Assembly (NCBI RefSeq): GCF_002979865.1
Contig: NZ_PCPZ01000001.1
Location: 806,001-870,000 of the forward strand
DNA from: Arthrobacter sp. MYb214
GTDB taxonomy: Bacteria; Actinomycetota; Actinomycetes; Actinomycetales; Micrococcaceae
DNA: 64,000 nt
Reading direction: 5' to 3'
Part shown: positions 25,701-35,090 of the stretch, one piece after another
Numbering within the stretch: the first letter of the stretch is position 1
Layout: each line of letters opens with the position of its first letter
Program-made: the position numbers and the translations under genes
Notes under the pieces: generated by a model
Told to the model about the DNA's origin: nothing
Database searches by the model: none
What the model saw: only the letters and a program-made list of their open reading frames with translations

Positions 25701-26144
25701 ATGAATGATGAATCGGTAAACCAATCAGCACAGCCAGCAGACGAAGCAACCGCGCGCAGCGATGTGCAGTGGCAGCAGATCCTCTCTTCCGAGGAATTCC
25801 GCGTATTGCGCCAAGCAGGGACCGAGCGTCCATTTACCGGCGAATACTGGGATACCACTACCGAGGGCGTGTACTCCTGCCGAGCCTGCGGTTCGGAACT
25901 GTTCGCCAGCACTACGAAGTTCGATGCCGGTTGCGGCTGGCCTTCCTTCTTCGCGCCGTTGGCCGAAGATCGGGTGCGCTATATCAGCGACGAGTCCATG
26001 GGCATGAAGCGTGTTGAGGTGCGTTGCGCCAATTGCGATTCGCATATGGGCCACGTTTTCGAGGGTGAAGGTTTCCAAACCCCAACCGATCTGCGTTACT
26101 GCATGAACTCTTTGAGCTTGACCCTGCGTCCTGCTCAGGGCTAA
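25701..26144 (+). CDS. msrB: Peptide-methionine (R)-S-oxide reductase
   Basis: MsrB repairs oxidised methionine of the R form. The 147-residue protein has both zinc-binding Cys pairs (SCRACGSELF and RCANCDSHMGHVFEG), the substrate loop GCGWPSFF and the catalytic Cys in LRYCMNSLSL. The upstream frame is longer, but MNDESVNQ is the first start that makes sense; TATATT lies just before it. Confidence 0.94.
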   Translation: MNDESVNQSAQPADEATARSDVQWQQILSSEEFRVLRQAGTERPFTGEYWDTTTEGVYSCRACGSELFASTTKFDAGCGWPSFFAPLAEDRVRYISDESMGMKRVEVRCANCDSHMGHVFEGEGFQTPTDLRYCMNSLSLTLRPAQG

Positions 26145-26293
26145 TGCCTTTGTCGGTGGCAAGGCATGGATCACTTTTAGAGCAAGAGTTGCTTATTCAC
26201 TGATGACTTAGCATCACCTTTTCTGTTGTTTGAGCGTAGCGTTCAAGGTAAGCACTTGAGCGCTGCCCCAAACATGAAAAGAAGGTGTATGAA

Positions 26294-27679
26294 ATGACTC
26301 AGATTTCCTCCAAGCCAGTACCGGCCACCGACGCAGAAGTACTGCAGATCGCAAACTCGGAAGCTTGGCTGACGCTGAAGTCTGCCGCCACCGAGTTCCA
26401 GGGCCTCCAGGGACAGGACGGTTCCTTGGCCGACAGCGCATCTGCACCACAGGCTGCCAAGCTCGTTGATTCCATCATCGAGTCGGTGCAGTCCTTGCGC
26501 GTGCACTTCGAGCACGACGCAGAGTACCTCGAACAGGTGGTCACGGACCTGCGCCAGTGGGCAGATGCAGGCTTCGGCGTTCCCGACTTCCTCGATTCGC
26601 TGATGCAGTTCCAGCCCCAGGCCCAGCGCATTGACGGCCTGCTGCATCTGGTGCTTTTCCCGATGTACACCCAGAACGGTTCAACCAACCGCCACCTCGA
26701 AGCCGTGCTGGTGCAGGTCATGTGGCCTGAGTTCATTGCCGATCTGGAGAGCAAGGACTACGCCAACGCCCTGTTCGTGCCGCTGCGCTTCATCGACTTC
26801 ACCGAAGGCTACAACACCAATTCCGCGGTGCTCTTCCCGGAGTCGGTCGCCATTCGGCAGACTCCGTCATTCACTTGGGGCGCGATCTTCCAGGATCGTG
26901 AGGCTGTACGCTTCCGCAAGGTCCTGCAGGAAGCTACACGCATCACCAACCTCGAACTGCCCGATGACGCCGCAGAGCTGCTCAAGGACCAGCACCTGAC
27001 CGAAGAAACCTTCATCATGTGGGACCTGATTCACGACCGCACCCACATGCGTGGCGATCTGCCATTCGACCCGTTCATGATCAAGCAGCGCATGCCGTTC
27101 TTCCTGTACTCGCTCGAAGAACTGCGTTGCGATTTGACCGCGTTCCGCGAATGCATGAAGATCGCCGCCAACCCGGCTTCGGATCAGAAGAGCGCCAAGA
27201 TGGCCAAGCTGGTGCAATACGCGGTGATCTTCGACCGCATCTTCCGCTTCGCCATCACCGGCTCGCGCGTACGCAACTACGACGGTCTCGGTGGCCAGTT
27301 GCTGTTCGCATGGATGCACCAGCACCATGTACTGCACTGGACCGACACCAAGTTGAGCATCGATTGGGATCAGGTACCCGAGGTGGTTGCAGCCTTGGGG
27401 GATGCGATCGACGAACTGTATTGGAAGTCCATCGACCGTCCGAAGCTGGCTCACTGGCTTGCTGCCTACGAACTGGTTTCGGCCACCGTCACCCCGAACC
27501 CCGCGTCGGTCTGGGCCAAGGGTCCGGATGCCCTGCCGCTGACCGCACCACTACGTGAAATCACCGACCAGGTCATGGACGATGAATTCCCGCTGTCGAT
27601 GTTCTACGAAGCTCTGAATAAGAAAATGGCCACCGTCATCGAATCGACCAAGGGCATGACCGGGGCAACGAAAATCTAG
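26294..27679 (+). CDS. DUF6421-family protein
   Basis: A 461-residue soluble protein matching the actinobacterial DUF6421 family as I remember it. It has a DLIHDRTHMRGDLPFDPFM segment (about residues 248-266) with an H-D-R-T-H pattern that could bind metal, and a second conserved block FRFAITGSRVRNYDGLGGQLLFAWMHQHHVLHW. No known catalytic fold is evident. The ATG is 6 nt after GAAGGTG. It is followed after 22 nt by an SDR enzyme and then a threonine aldolase, and this trio may form a metabolic unit; that is inference. Confidence 0.68.
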   Translation: MTQISSKPVPATDAEVLQIANSEAWLTLKSAATEFQGLQGQDGSLADSASAPQAAKLVDSIIESVQSLRVHFEHDAEYLEQVVTDLRQWADAGFGVPDFLDSLMQFQPQAQRIDGLLHLVLFPMYTQNGSTNRHLEAVLVQVMWPEFIADLESKDYANALFVPLRFIDFTEGYNTNSAVLFPESVAIRQTPSFTWGAIFQDREAVRFRKVLQEATRITNLELPDDAAELLKDQHLTEETFIMWDLIHDRTHMRGDLPFDPFMIKQRMPFFLYSLEELRCDLTAFRECMKIAANPASDQKSAKMAKLVQYAVIFDRIFRFAITGSRVRNYDGLGGQLLFAWMHQHHVLHWTDTKLSIDWDQVPEVVAALGDAIDELYWKSIDRPKLAHWLAAYELVSATVTPNPASVWAKGPDALPLTAPLREITDQVMDDEFPLSMFYEALNKKMATVIESTKGMTGATKI

Positions 27680-27688
27680 CCTTTCCTC

Positions 27689-27694
27689 TAGGCT
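27689..27694 (+). promoter_or_regulatory. Candidate -10 box for leaderless SDR gene
   Basis: TAGGCT lies 7 nt before the GTG start of the SDR gene; there is no ribosome site between them. Confidence 0.45.
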
Positions 27695-27701
27695 AGAAAA
27701 T

Positions 27702-28406
27702 GTGAGCAAAGAAAGAATCTCCTTGAACGAGACATCCAGACTAGTGCTCCTTGCCGGTGCTACTTCCGCCTCCGGCATTGCCAGCGCCACCGCGCTGGTT
27801 GATGCCGGAGCGCGTGTGCTTGCAGTGGGAAGCAACCAAGAGCGCCTCGACGAACGCCTCCCGTTCGTTCATGCCCGCTATGAATGCGATCTGGGCGACT
27901 TCGCAGCGGTCAAGCAATTGGCACTGCGGATTCATGAAGAGCACGGCAGCATCGATGCGCTGATCCACCTGGTAGGTGGCTGGCGTGGCGGTAAGTCGAT
28001 CACCGGCCAAACCGACGAGGACTGGGATTTCTTGCACAGCAGCGTGCTGACCACCCTGCGCAACACCTCCCGCGCCTTCGTCGATGATCTGGTCGCCTCC
28101 CCCGCAGGCCGCTTGGCGATAGTCAGTGCCGAGGCAGTGCTGAATCCGACCCCGTCCAATGCCAACTACGGTGCGGTCAAGGCCGCAGCGGAACACTGGG
28201 TCAATGCCATCGCCCGCCTGTTCGCCAAGCAGGCAGAAAATGCCGCCGCGGTGAGTTGGGTCGTCAAGGCATTGAGCGACAAGTCTCCCGAAGAAACGCC
28301 TTCCGGGCAGACCCCGGTGCAGTTTCTTGCCCAGGCCGCAGTGGCTTTGCTTGGCCAGGATGCCCGCGAGCTCAACGGCACCCGGGTTGCATTGCCCAAG
28401 GCCTGA
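27702..28406 (+). CDS. SDR-family oxidoreductase
   Basis: A 234-residue short-chain dehydrogenase/reductase. The nucleotide-binding loop is LLAGATSASGIASATAL (TGxxxGxG-like, with G-A-T-S-A-S-G-I). HLVGGWRGG follows strand 4, and the active-site helix is SNANYGAVKAAAEHW (Tyr-x-x-x-Lys) with the upstream Ser in IVSAEAVL. The substrate is unknown. It starts with GTG, and a TAGGCT box 7 nt upstream suggests a leaderless start even though the previous gene ends only 22 nt before. Confidence 0.85.
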   Translation: MSKERISLNETSRLVLLAGATSASGIASATALVDAGARVLAVGSNQERLDERLPFVHARYECDLGDFAAVKQLALRIHEEHGSIDALIHLVGGWRGGKSITGQTDEDWDFLHSSVLTTLRNTSRAFVDDLVASPAGRLAIVSAEAVLNPTPSNANYGAVKAAAEHWVNAIARLFAKQAENAAAVSWVVKALSDKSPEETPSGQTPVQFLAQAAVALLGQDARELNGTRVALPKA

Positions 28407-28488
28407 TTACTGGTCGGTGCACACCTCTGGGCGCTGCACTGGCATAGCTTTCGACTTCACCCCTTGAACTACTAAGGACCTCCACAGC

Positions 28489-29550
28489 ATGACTTTTACC
28501 CACGACGCTTCGATTCGCGGATTCGCTTCGGATAATTATTCTGGCGTGCACCCGCGCATCATGGATGCGATTGCCCGCGCCAACGGCGGCCACCAGATCT
28601 CCTACGGTGAGGACCAGTACACCGAGGAACTAGGCAACGTCGCCCGCAATGCCTTTGGCCCGGAAGCCCAGATCTTCCCGGTTTTCAACGGCACCGGCGC
28701 CAACGTCATCGCCTTGCAGTCCTTGCTTCCACGCTGGGGCGCTGTCATCTGCGCATCTTCTGCACATATCAACGTGGATGAGAACGGTGCGCCGGAGCGC
28801 ATCGGCGGCTTCAAGCTGCTGCAGGTTGACACTCCCGACGGCAAACTGACTCCAGAGCTGATCGACCAGGAAGCATGGGGCTGGGGCGACGAGCACCGCG
28901 CGCAGCCGCTGGCCGTGTCGATCACCCAGGCCACCGAGCTGGGCACCCTGTACACCCCTGGGGAAATCAAGGCCATCACCGACCACGCGCACAAGCTGGG
29001 CATGAAAGTGCATCTGGATGGCTCGCGCCTGTCCAACGCCGCGGCCTCCCTGGGCGTGCCGTTGCGCGCGCTGACCACTGACGTCGGCGTGGACATTGTT
29101 TCCCTCGGCGGTACCAAGAACGGCATCCTGCTCGGTGAGGGCATTTTGACCCTGCGCAGCGAACTGGCCCAGGACCTGAAGTACCTGCGCAAGATGAACA
29201 TGCAGCTGGGTTCGAAAATGCGCTTCATCTCCGCACAGCTGATCGAGCTCTACGGCACCGATCTGTGGCGCGAATTGGCAAGCCACTCCAACGCCATGGC
29301 CGCCAAGCTCTCGCAGGCAGTTGAGGAAATTGACGGAGTCCAGCTGGTCTACCCGACTCAGGCCAACGGCGTCTTCGCCCAGCTGCCTACCGAGGTCAGC
29401 GACCAGCTGCGCGAGCACTTCCGCTTCTACGACTGGGATCGCGCGGCCGGCCAAGTGCGCTGGATGTGCTCGTTCGACACCACCGAGGAAGATGTTGCAG
29501 CGTTCATTGCCAAGCTGCACGAGCTGCTCGGCGCCTACGCCGCCGCTTAG
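28489..29550 (+). CDS. ltaE: Low-specificity L-threonine aldolase
   Basis: A PLP enzyme that cleaves threonine or allo-threonine to glycine and acetaldehyde. The 353-residue fold-type I protein has FASDNYSGVHPRIMDAI, FNGTGANVIAL, and KVHLDGSRLSNAAASLG with the PLP-ring Asp. The Schiff-base Lys is in VSLGGTKNGILLGEG. An AAGGACC ribosome site precedes the ATG. A hairpin follows the stop. The glycine produced gives a loose link to the tRNA-Gly array nearby, but that is only a remark. Confidence 0.92.
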   Translation: MTFTHDASIRGFASDNYSGVHPRIMDAIARANGGHQISYGEDQYTEELGNVARNAFGPEAQIFPVFNGTGANVIALQSLLPRWGAVICASSAHINVDENGAPERIGGFKLLQVDTPDGKLTPELIDQEAWGWGDEHRAQPLAVSITQATELGTLYTPGEIKAITDHAHKLGMKVHLDGSRLSNAAASLGVPLRALTTDVGVDIVSLGGTKNGILLGEGILTLRSELAQDLKYLRKMNMQLGSKMRFISAQLIELYGTDLWRELASHSNAMAAKLSQAVEEIDGVQLVYPTQANGVFAQLPTEVSDQLREHFRFYDWDRAAGQVRWMCSFDTTEEDVAAFIAKLHELLGAYAAA

Positions 29551-29566
29551 CATGAACCCGCGGTCG

Positions 29567-29598
29567 GCGCGCCGTACCCATGCTCGGGTACGGCGCGC
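29567..29598 (+). terminator. Terminator after threonine aldolase
   Basis: A perfect 13-bp GC-rich stem (GCGCGCCGTACCC / GGGTACGGCGCGC) with a 6-nt loop and TT only. It ends 1 nt before the TAGACT box of the next gene. Confidence 0.7.
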
Positions 29599-29599
29599 T

Positions 29600-29605
29600 T
29601 AGACT
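29600..29605 (+). promoter_or_regulatory. Candidate -10 box for leaderless DUF3000 gene
   Basis: TAGACT lies 6 nt before the GTG start. The preceding terminator stem would lie between -35 and -10, so the two functions overlap closely. Confidence 0.5.
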
Positions 29606-29611
29606 CAAATT

Positions 29612-30250
29612 GTGACCAATGATCGCCCTGCTTCCGCCATTCCGAAGGCCTTTGCCACGGCCCTTGAAGAGTTGTCGCATGCCAAGGTGCGCAAGGAACT
29701 GAAATTCACCGAAATTCCGGCCCCTGGCAGGCTGGCGCCGTTCGCGCTGGCACTCAGCGGCGACGTGATGGATGTGGTTGCTCCCGGACACGGCCCCCAG
29801 GGCCAGGAGATTGGCCGCACCCCGTTCCTCCAACCAGCCGAGCAGCTGGCCACCGGACGCTTCATCCTCCTCTTCGACCCCGCAGGCCAAGAACTGTGGA
29901 ATGGCCAGTTCCGCATCGTCACCTACATTCGGGCCCGTCTGGATCATGAAATGGGCCAGGATTCCATGCTGGCTTCCGTCGCGTGGTCATGGCTCGAAGA
30001 AGCCCTGCGCGATCGCGACGCCGCATACCATTCCGCTGGCGGTACTGCGACTCGGGTAATTTCCGAATCCTTCGGCAATCTCGCCGGGGAACAAGACCAT
30101 ATCGATATCGAGCTGCGTGCTTCCTGGTCCCCGGACTCTGACCATCTGGGAACGCATCTGAGCGCGTGGGCCGATATGGTTTGCACTTTCGCCGGCCTGC
30201 CTCCCCTGCCCGAAGGTGTGCAGCAGCTGCCTCATCGCCGCCTGAGCTAG
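29612..30250 (+). CDS. DUF3000 domain protein
   Basis: A 212-residue protein with the DUF3000 hallmarks PAPGRLAPFALALSGDV, GRFILLFDPAGQELWNGQFRIVTYIRARLD and a C-terminal HLSAWADMVCTFAGLPPLPEGVQQLPHR. The family lies directly before RNase D in many actinobacteria (as with Rv2680-Rv2681), and does so here. Function is unknown. The GTG start is probably leaderless. Confidence 0.85.
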   Translation: MTNDRPASAIPKAFATALEELSHAKVRKELKFTEIPAPGRLAPFALALSGDVMDVVAPGHGPQGQEIGRTPFLQPAEQLATGRFILLFDPAGQELWNGQFRIVTYIRARLDHEMGQDSMLASVAWSWLEEALRDRDAAYHSAGGTATRVISESFGNLAGEQDHIDIELRASWSPDSDHLGTHLSAWADMVCTFAGLPPLPEGVQQLPHRRLS

Positions 30251-30296
30251 CGATTATCAATGCGATGGAGCCGAATAGTCCTAGAATGGAAGCACC

Positions 30297-31547
30297 ATGC
30301 CGAATTCTGACTCTTCCGCTCCCGCATCATCCACCACTGCCAACGAGGCCGCCGCACCCGTTCTGACGCCACTAAGTGCGCCACGCGACGGGATCCCCGA
30401 AGTCATCGACACCGCACCTGCCTTGCGCCGTGCAGTGCGGGCGCTGGAAGCCGGCATCGGCGATCTGGCCGTGGATACCGAAAGAGCCAGCGGGTTCCGC
30501 TACGGCCAGCGCGCCTTCTTGCTGCAGATTCGCCGAGAAGGTGCGGGTACTTGGCTGATCGACCCTGAAACCCTGGACGATCTGTCCCCGCTGCGCGAGT
30601 TCGTCAACGAGCAGCCCTGGATCCTGCATGCGGCCACCCAGGATTTGCCGTGCCTGCACGAATTGGGCATGTCCCCTACCTCGCTGTTCGATACCGAGAT
30701 GGCTGGCCGTCTTGCGGGATTCCCCCGCGTCTCGCTGGGTACCATGGTGGGCGAATTGCTCGAGCTGCAGTTGGCCAAAGAACATTCGGCAGTGGACTGG
30801 TCCACCCGCCCGTTGCCTGAATCATGGCTGAACTACGCCGCACTGGATGTGGAAGTTCTCGAAGAGCTGCGCCAGGCCATCACCGCGGTGCTGGAAGAGC
30901 AGGGCAAGCTGGATTTCGCCTTCCAGGAATTCGAGTACGAACGCAATCTGCCTGACCCTTCCCCGGCACAGGTGCCGTGGCGCAAATTGTCCGGCATCCA
31001 TAAGCTCAAGAGCCGACGCAATCTGGCGGTAGCTCGCGAACTGTGGCTTTCCCGCGAAGCCCTGGCGCAGAGCCGCGACGTTGCCCCGGGTCGGCTCATT
31101 CCCGACCGCGCCATCATGGCCGCCGTGGATCAGCGCGCCACCAGCGTTCCAGCGCTCTTGCAGATCCCCGGGTTCCACACGCGCAATGCCAAACGCGATG
31201 CCGCACGCTGGGTCGACGCGATCAAGCGCGGCAATAGCACCAGGGACCTGCCCGACCTGCGCGCCCCCAAGCCGGACTTGCCGCACCCCCGCTCATGGGC
31301 CGAAAAGAACCCGGCCGCGGCGAACCGGCTGGACGCGGCCAAGCTGGTCGTCAATGAGGTGAGCGAGCACTGGAATATTCCCGGCGAGAATCTCTTGACC
31401 CCGAAGTACCTGCGTGAATTGTGCTGGAATGCGCCGGCTCGCATCAGCGAGGCAAGCGTAGCGGACATGCTGGAAAATCTCGGTGCCCGCCAGTGGCAGC
31501 GTGGACTTCTTGCGGACAAGCTGGCCATCGCGTTGAAGCAGGCCTAG
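30297..31547 (+). CDS. rnd: Ribonuclease D family 3'-5' exonuclease (HRDC)
   Basis: A 416-residue RNase D-like nuclease that trims RNA 3' ends. The DEDD exonuclease domain shows LAVDTERASGF (first Asp-x-Glu), LHAATQDLPCL (second Asp), and YAALDVEVLEEL (Tyr and Asp of the DEDDy type). An HRDC domain follows at about residues 230-305, with SRRNLAVARELWLSREALAQ. A TAGAAT box lies 9 nt before the ATG, so the leader is at most a few nucleotides. The DUF3000 neighbour is a conserved partner. Confidence 0.92.
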   Translation: MPNSDSSAPASSTTANEAAAPVLTPLSAPRDGIPEVIDTAPALRRAVRALEAGIGDLAVDTERASGFRYGQRAFLLQIRREGAGTWLIDPETLDDLSPLREFVNEQPWILHAATQDLPCLHELGMSPTSLFDTEMAGRLAGFPRVSLGTMVGELLELQLAKEHSAVDWSTRPLPESWLNYAALDVEVLEELRQAITAVLEEQGKLDFAFQEFEYERNLPDPSPAQVPWRKLSGIHKLKSRRNLAVARELWLSREALAQSRDVAPGRLIPDRAIMAAVDQRATSVPALLQIPGFHTRNAKRDAARWVDAIKRGNSTRDLPDLRAPKPDLPHPRSWAEKNPAAANRLDAAKLVVNEVSEHWNIPGENLLTPKYLRELCWNAPARISEASVADMLENLGARQWQRGLLADKLAIALKQA

Positions 31548-31611
31548 GCGGTTTCCAAGAAGGATTCACCGCGGGTTCCCGGATTTGCGAGGTGCTGCAC
31601 TTGCACTTCAA

Positions 31612-31627
31612 GTTACTACTGAGTAAC
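31612..31627 (+). promoter_or_regulatory. Candidate operator in the fadA promoter
   Basis: GTTACT-ACTG-AGTAAC is a perfect 6+6 inverted repeat. It lies between a possible -35 (TTCAAG, 31607-31612) and -10 (TATGGT, 31629-31634) upstream of the thiolase gene, where a repressor such as a TetR-type regulator of fatty-acid oxidation would block transcription. Confidence 0.45.
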
Positions 31628-31705
31628 GTATGGTTCAGGTCACAGTGATGCTGGCCACTGCCCGGTCTTCACGGGCAGCATGAACCAACCCCAAGGAGCC
31701 CGACG

Positions 31706-32956
31706 GTGAGTGCCAACGCTTCGACCGTGCGCAACAATGCGCGCCCTTCGCTCGACGACCGCGATGTCGTCTTCATCGACGGGGTACGCACCCCATTTGG
31801 CAAAGCCGGCGAGAAGGGGATCTACCACGGTACCCGCGCCGATGACCTTGCCGTCAAAGCCGTACGCGGCCTGCTGGAACGCAACCCGGAAGTTCCTGCC
31901 GAGAAGATCGACGAGATCTCCATTGCCGCAACTACGCAGTCCGGCGATCAGGGCTTGACCTTGGGCCGCACCGTGGGCCTGCTCTCCGGTATCCCCAAGT
32001 CCGTTCCGGGCTTCGCCATCGACCGCATGTGCGCCGGAGCGATGACCGCCGTCACCGCGACCGCCGGCGGCATCGCTTTCGGCGCCTACGACGTAGTGGT
32101 CGCCGGCGGCGTGGAGCACATGGGCAACCACCCCATGGGCGCCGGAGCGGACCCGAACCCGCGCTTCCTCTCCGAGCGCATCGTCGACCCGCAAGCATTG
32201 AACATGGGCAATACCGCGGAGAACCTGCACGACCGCTTCCCTGCGATCACCAAGGAACGCGCCGACCGCTATGCTGTCGCATCGCAGGCCAAGCTGGCCA
32301 AGGCCTACGAGAACCAGCAGATCCAGGCCGATCTGATCCCCGTGGCAGCCAAGCGGCCGGGCGAAGGCTGGGCCGTGAACTCGGTTGACGAGCCGCCACG
32401 GCCAGGCACCACCATGGAATCGCTGGCCGAACTGCGCACCCCCTTCCGCGCCCACGGACGCGTGACCGCAGGCAACGCAGCAGGCTTGAACGACGGAGCC
32501 ACCGCCGCCCTGCTGGCCAGCGGCGAGGCAGTGCGCGAACTGGGCCTGGAACCGAAGATGCGCATGGTCTCCTTCGCCTTCGCCGGCGTGGACCCGGACG
32601 TGATGGGCTACGGGCCGGTGCCGGCCACCGAAAAGGCCCTGGCCAAGGCCGGCCTTGGCATCGACGACATCGGCCTGTTCGAAATCAACGAGGCTTTCGC
32701 CGTGCAAGTGCTGTCCTTCCTCGACTACTACGGAATCGACCAGGACGATGAGCGCGTGAACCGGTACGGCGGTGCCATCGCCGTGGGCCACCCGCTGGCC
32801 TCTTCCGGCGTGCGCCTGATGTCCCAGCTGGCCCGCCAGTTCTCCGAAGACCATTCGGTGCGCTATGGCATCACCACCATGTGCATCGGCTTGGGCATGG
32901 GCGGCACAGTGATCTGGGAGAACCCAAACCACGCGGACTTCGGCAGCAAGGCATAA
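31706..32956 (+). CDS. fadA: Acetyl-CoA C-acyltransferase (3-ketoacyl-CoA thiolase)
   Basis: FadA performs the thiolytic last step of beta-oxidation. It is 416 residues. The acyl-accepting Cys is in AIDRMCAGAMTAV, the conserved NEAFAVQ and GHPLASSGVR supply active-site His residues, and the second catalytic Cys is in CIGLGMGGTVIWE. It begins with GTG after AAGGAG. It is followed after 10 nt by the multifunctional FadB, the typical bacterial fadAB pair. Confidence 0.94.
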   Translation: MSANASTVRNNARPSLDDRDVVFIDGVRTPFGKAGEKGIYHGTRADDLAVKAVRGLLERNPEVPAEKIDEISIAATTQSGDQGLTLGRTVGLLSGIPKSVPGFAIDRMCAGAMTAVTATAGGIAFGAYDVVVAGGVEHMGNHPMGAGADPNPRFLSERIVDPQALNMGNTAENLHDRFPAITKERADRYAVASQAKLAKAYENQQIQADLIPVAAKRPGEGWAVNSVDEPPRPGTTMESLAELRTPFRAHGRVTAGNAAGLNDGATAALLASGEAVRELGLEPKMRMVSFAFAGVDPDVMGYGPVPATEKALAKAGLGIDDIGLFEINEAFAVQVLSFLDYYGIDQDDERVNRYGGAIAVGHPLASSGVRLMSQLARQFSEDHSVRYGITTMCIGLGMGGTVIWENPNHADFGSKA

Positions 32957-32966
32957 GGAAGAGACA

Positions 32967-35090
32967 ATGACTGCAATGAGCAAAGATTTCCAGGCTGTCG
33001 CGCAGCTGATGCACGATGAGACCGTCACCCACACCTTCGTGAAGGATGTGGCCTTGCCAAGCGGCAAGACAATGGCACTGCTGACCCTGGATAACGGCCT
33101 GGACCACAAGAAGCCGACCACCCTCGGGCCCAATGGCCTGCTGGAACTGCGCGCCGCGCTGGAAGTCCAAGCAGAACGCGCCAAGAATGGCGAGATCGAT
33201 GCCCTGGCGATCACCGGCAAGCCGTACTTCCTGATTGCCGGTGCCGACCTGTCGGCCGTCACCCGCCTGAGCGCACCGGATCAATCAACCGCCATGGCTT
33301 CGCTGGGCCACTACACCTATGAGCTGCTTGCCGATTTGGGCGTTCCGACCTTCGCTTTCATCAACGGCCTGGCGCTCGGCGGCGGCTTGGAAATCGCGCT
33401 GGCTTGCAACTACCGCACGGTCAGCACCGCCGCGGGCGCTTTGGGCCTGCCAGAAGGTTTCCTCGGCCTGATTCCGGGTTGGGCCGGCGTATACCGCCTG
33501 CCCCGCCTAGTCGGCCCCGAGAACGCGCTGAAGGTCATGATCGAGAACCCGCTGAACAGCAACCGCACCCTCTCCGGTCCGGCAGCTGCCAAGATGGGGG
33601 TGGCCGACGCCCTGTTCGAACCAGCTGACTTCATCGAGCACTCCATTGCCTTCGCTGACGGTGTCATCTCCGGAACCACAGAGGTCAAGCGCCCCAATGC
33701 GGTCGATCCAACCGATCCCGAGGTTGCTCGCCGCTGGCTGGATGCGGCCGACGCTGCCGAAAAGTTCGTCGATGCGAAGCTGTCCGGCGCGGCCCCGGCA
33801 CCGTACAAGGTGCTTGAGGTCTTCCGCAAGGGCCTGGCCATCTCGCAGCAGGAATCAGCAGTCCTTGAAGTCGAAGCGCTGACTGGCCTGATGAGCACCC
33901 CGCAGTTCCAGAACACCGTGTACGCCTTCCTGGACCTGGTCCAGAAGCGCGGCAAGCGCCCCGCCGGCGCACCGGATCCAAAGCTCGCGCGCCCCGTCAC
34001 CAAAGTGGGTGTCGTTGGCGCAGGGTTGATGGCTGGCCAGCTGGCCCTGCTGTTCGCCCGCCGCCTGAACGTTCCGGTGGTTATCACCGATCTGGATCAA
34101 TCGCGCGTGGACAAGGGCCTTGCCTACATCCATGGCGAGATCGACAAGCTGCACGCCAAGGGCCGCATGAGCCAGGATGCGGTCAACCGCACCAAGGCTC
34201 TGGTTACCGGATCGGTCACCAAGAAGGCGTTCGCGGATGCCGACTTCGTCATCGAGGCCGTCTTCGAAGAGCTGAATGTGAAGAAGCAAGTTTTCGCAGA
34301 GGTTGAAGCCGTGGTCTCCCCCGAGTGCATCCTGGCCACCAACACTTCCTCGCTCTCTGTCACCGAGATGGGCCGCGACTTGTCGCATCCAGAGCGCCTG
34401 GTCGGTTTCCACTTCTTCAACCCGGTAGCCGTGATGCCGCTGCTGGAAATTGCTGCTACGGAGTGGACCAACGATTCCTCGCTGTCCACTGCATTCGTGC
34501 TGGGCAAGAAGCTGAAGAAGACCACGGTGAAAACCAAGGATTCTGCCGCATTCGTGGTCAACCGCGTACTGCTTCGCCTGATGAGTGAAGTCCAGGCCGC
34601 TTTCGACGAGGGCACCGACGCGAAGACAGCTGACTCGGCACTGACCCCCATGGGCCTGCCAATGAGCCCGTTGACCTTGTTGGCGATGGTAGGTCTGCCG
34701 GTCGCGCAGCATGTCAACGAGTCGCTGAACGCCGCTTTCGGCGAACGATTTGCCGTCTCGGAGAATCTGCAGAAACTGATCGATGCCAAGATCACTGCCC
34801 TCTGGGTCAAGGATGAGGCAGGCAACCAGGTGCTGAATCCCGAGGCTGAAAAGCTGATGGCCTTCGGCGATCAGCACTCGAGCAAGGAACAGATCCTGGC
34901 TCGTGTTCAAGATGCTCTGGCCGAGGAAATCGGGCTGCTGCTGGATGAGGGCGTCGTTGCCGAAGCAGCCGACGTCGATCTATGCATGATCACCGGTGCC
35001 GGCTGGCCAATGCACCTCGGTGGCATCACCCCGTACCTGGACCAGGTTGGCGCCTCCGAACGTGTCAACGGGAAGAGGTTCAACGGCTAG
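32967..35090 (+). CDS. fadB: Multifunctional fatty-acid oxidation protein (enoyl-CoA hydratase / 3-hydroxyacyl-CoA dehydrogenase)
   Basis: A 707-residue FadB/FadJ-type enzyme. The N-terminal crotonase domain (about residues 1-270) has ITGKPYFLIAGADLS, LALGGGLEIALACNYR and LPEGFLGLIPGWAGVYRLPRL with active-site acids. The NAD-binding domain (about 345-525) has GVVGAGLMAGQLALLFA and the dehydrogenase motif FHFFNPVAVMPLLE with the catalytic His. The C-terminal domain begins near KDSAAFVVNRVL. The start ATG follows GGAAGAG. With FadA it completes hydration, oxidation and thiolysis of fatty acyl-CoA. A strong terminator lies downstream. Confidence 0.94.
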   Translation: MTAMSKDFQAVAQLMHDETVTHTFVKDVALPSGKTMALLTLDNGLDHKKPTTLGPNGLLELRAALEVQAERAKNGEIDALAITGKPYFLIAGADLSAVTRLSAPDQSTAMASLGHYTYELLADLGVPTFAFINGLALGGGLEIALACNYRTVSTAAGALGLPEGFLGLIPGWAGVYRLPRLVGPENALKVMIENPLNSNRTLSGPAAAKMGVADALFEPADFIEHSIAFADGVISGTTEVKRPNAVDPTDPEVARRWLDAADAAEKFVDAKLSGAAPAPYKVLEVFRKGLAISQQESAVLEVEALTGLMSTPQFQNTVYAFLDLVQKRGKRPAGAPDPKLARPVTKVGVVGAGLMAGQLALLFARRLNVPVVITDLDQSRVDKGLAYIHGEIDKLHAKGRMSQDAVNRTKALVTGSVTKKAFADADFVIEAVFEELNVKKQVFAEVEAVVSPECILATNTSSLSVTEMGRDLSHPERLVGFHFFNPVAVMPLLEIAATEWTNDSSLSTAFVLGKKLKKTTVKTKDSAAFVVNRVLLRLMSEVQAAFDEGTDAKTADSALTPMGLPMSPLTLLAMVGLPVAQHVNESLNAAFGERFAVSENLQKLIDAKITALWVKDEAGNQVLNPEAEKLMAFGDQHSSKEQILARVQDALAEEIGLLLDEGVVAEAADVDLCMITGAGWPMHLGGITPYLDQVGASERVNGKRFNG

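Noticed and set aside
31640-33262. 540-codon minus-strand ORF opposite fadA
   Set aside because: Shadow of fadA and the start of fadB; no recognisable motifs.
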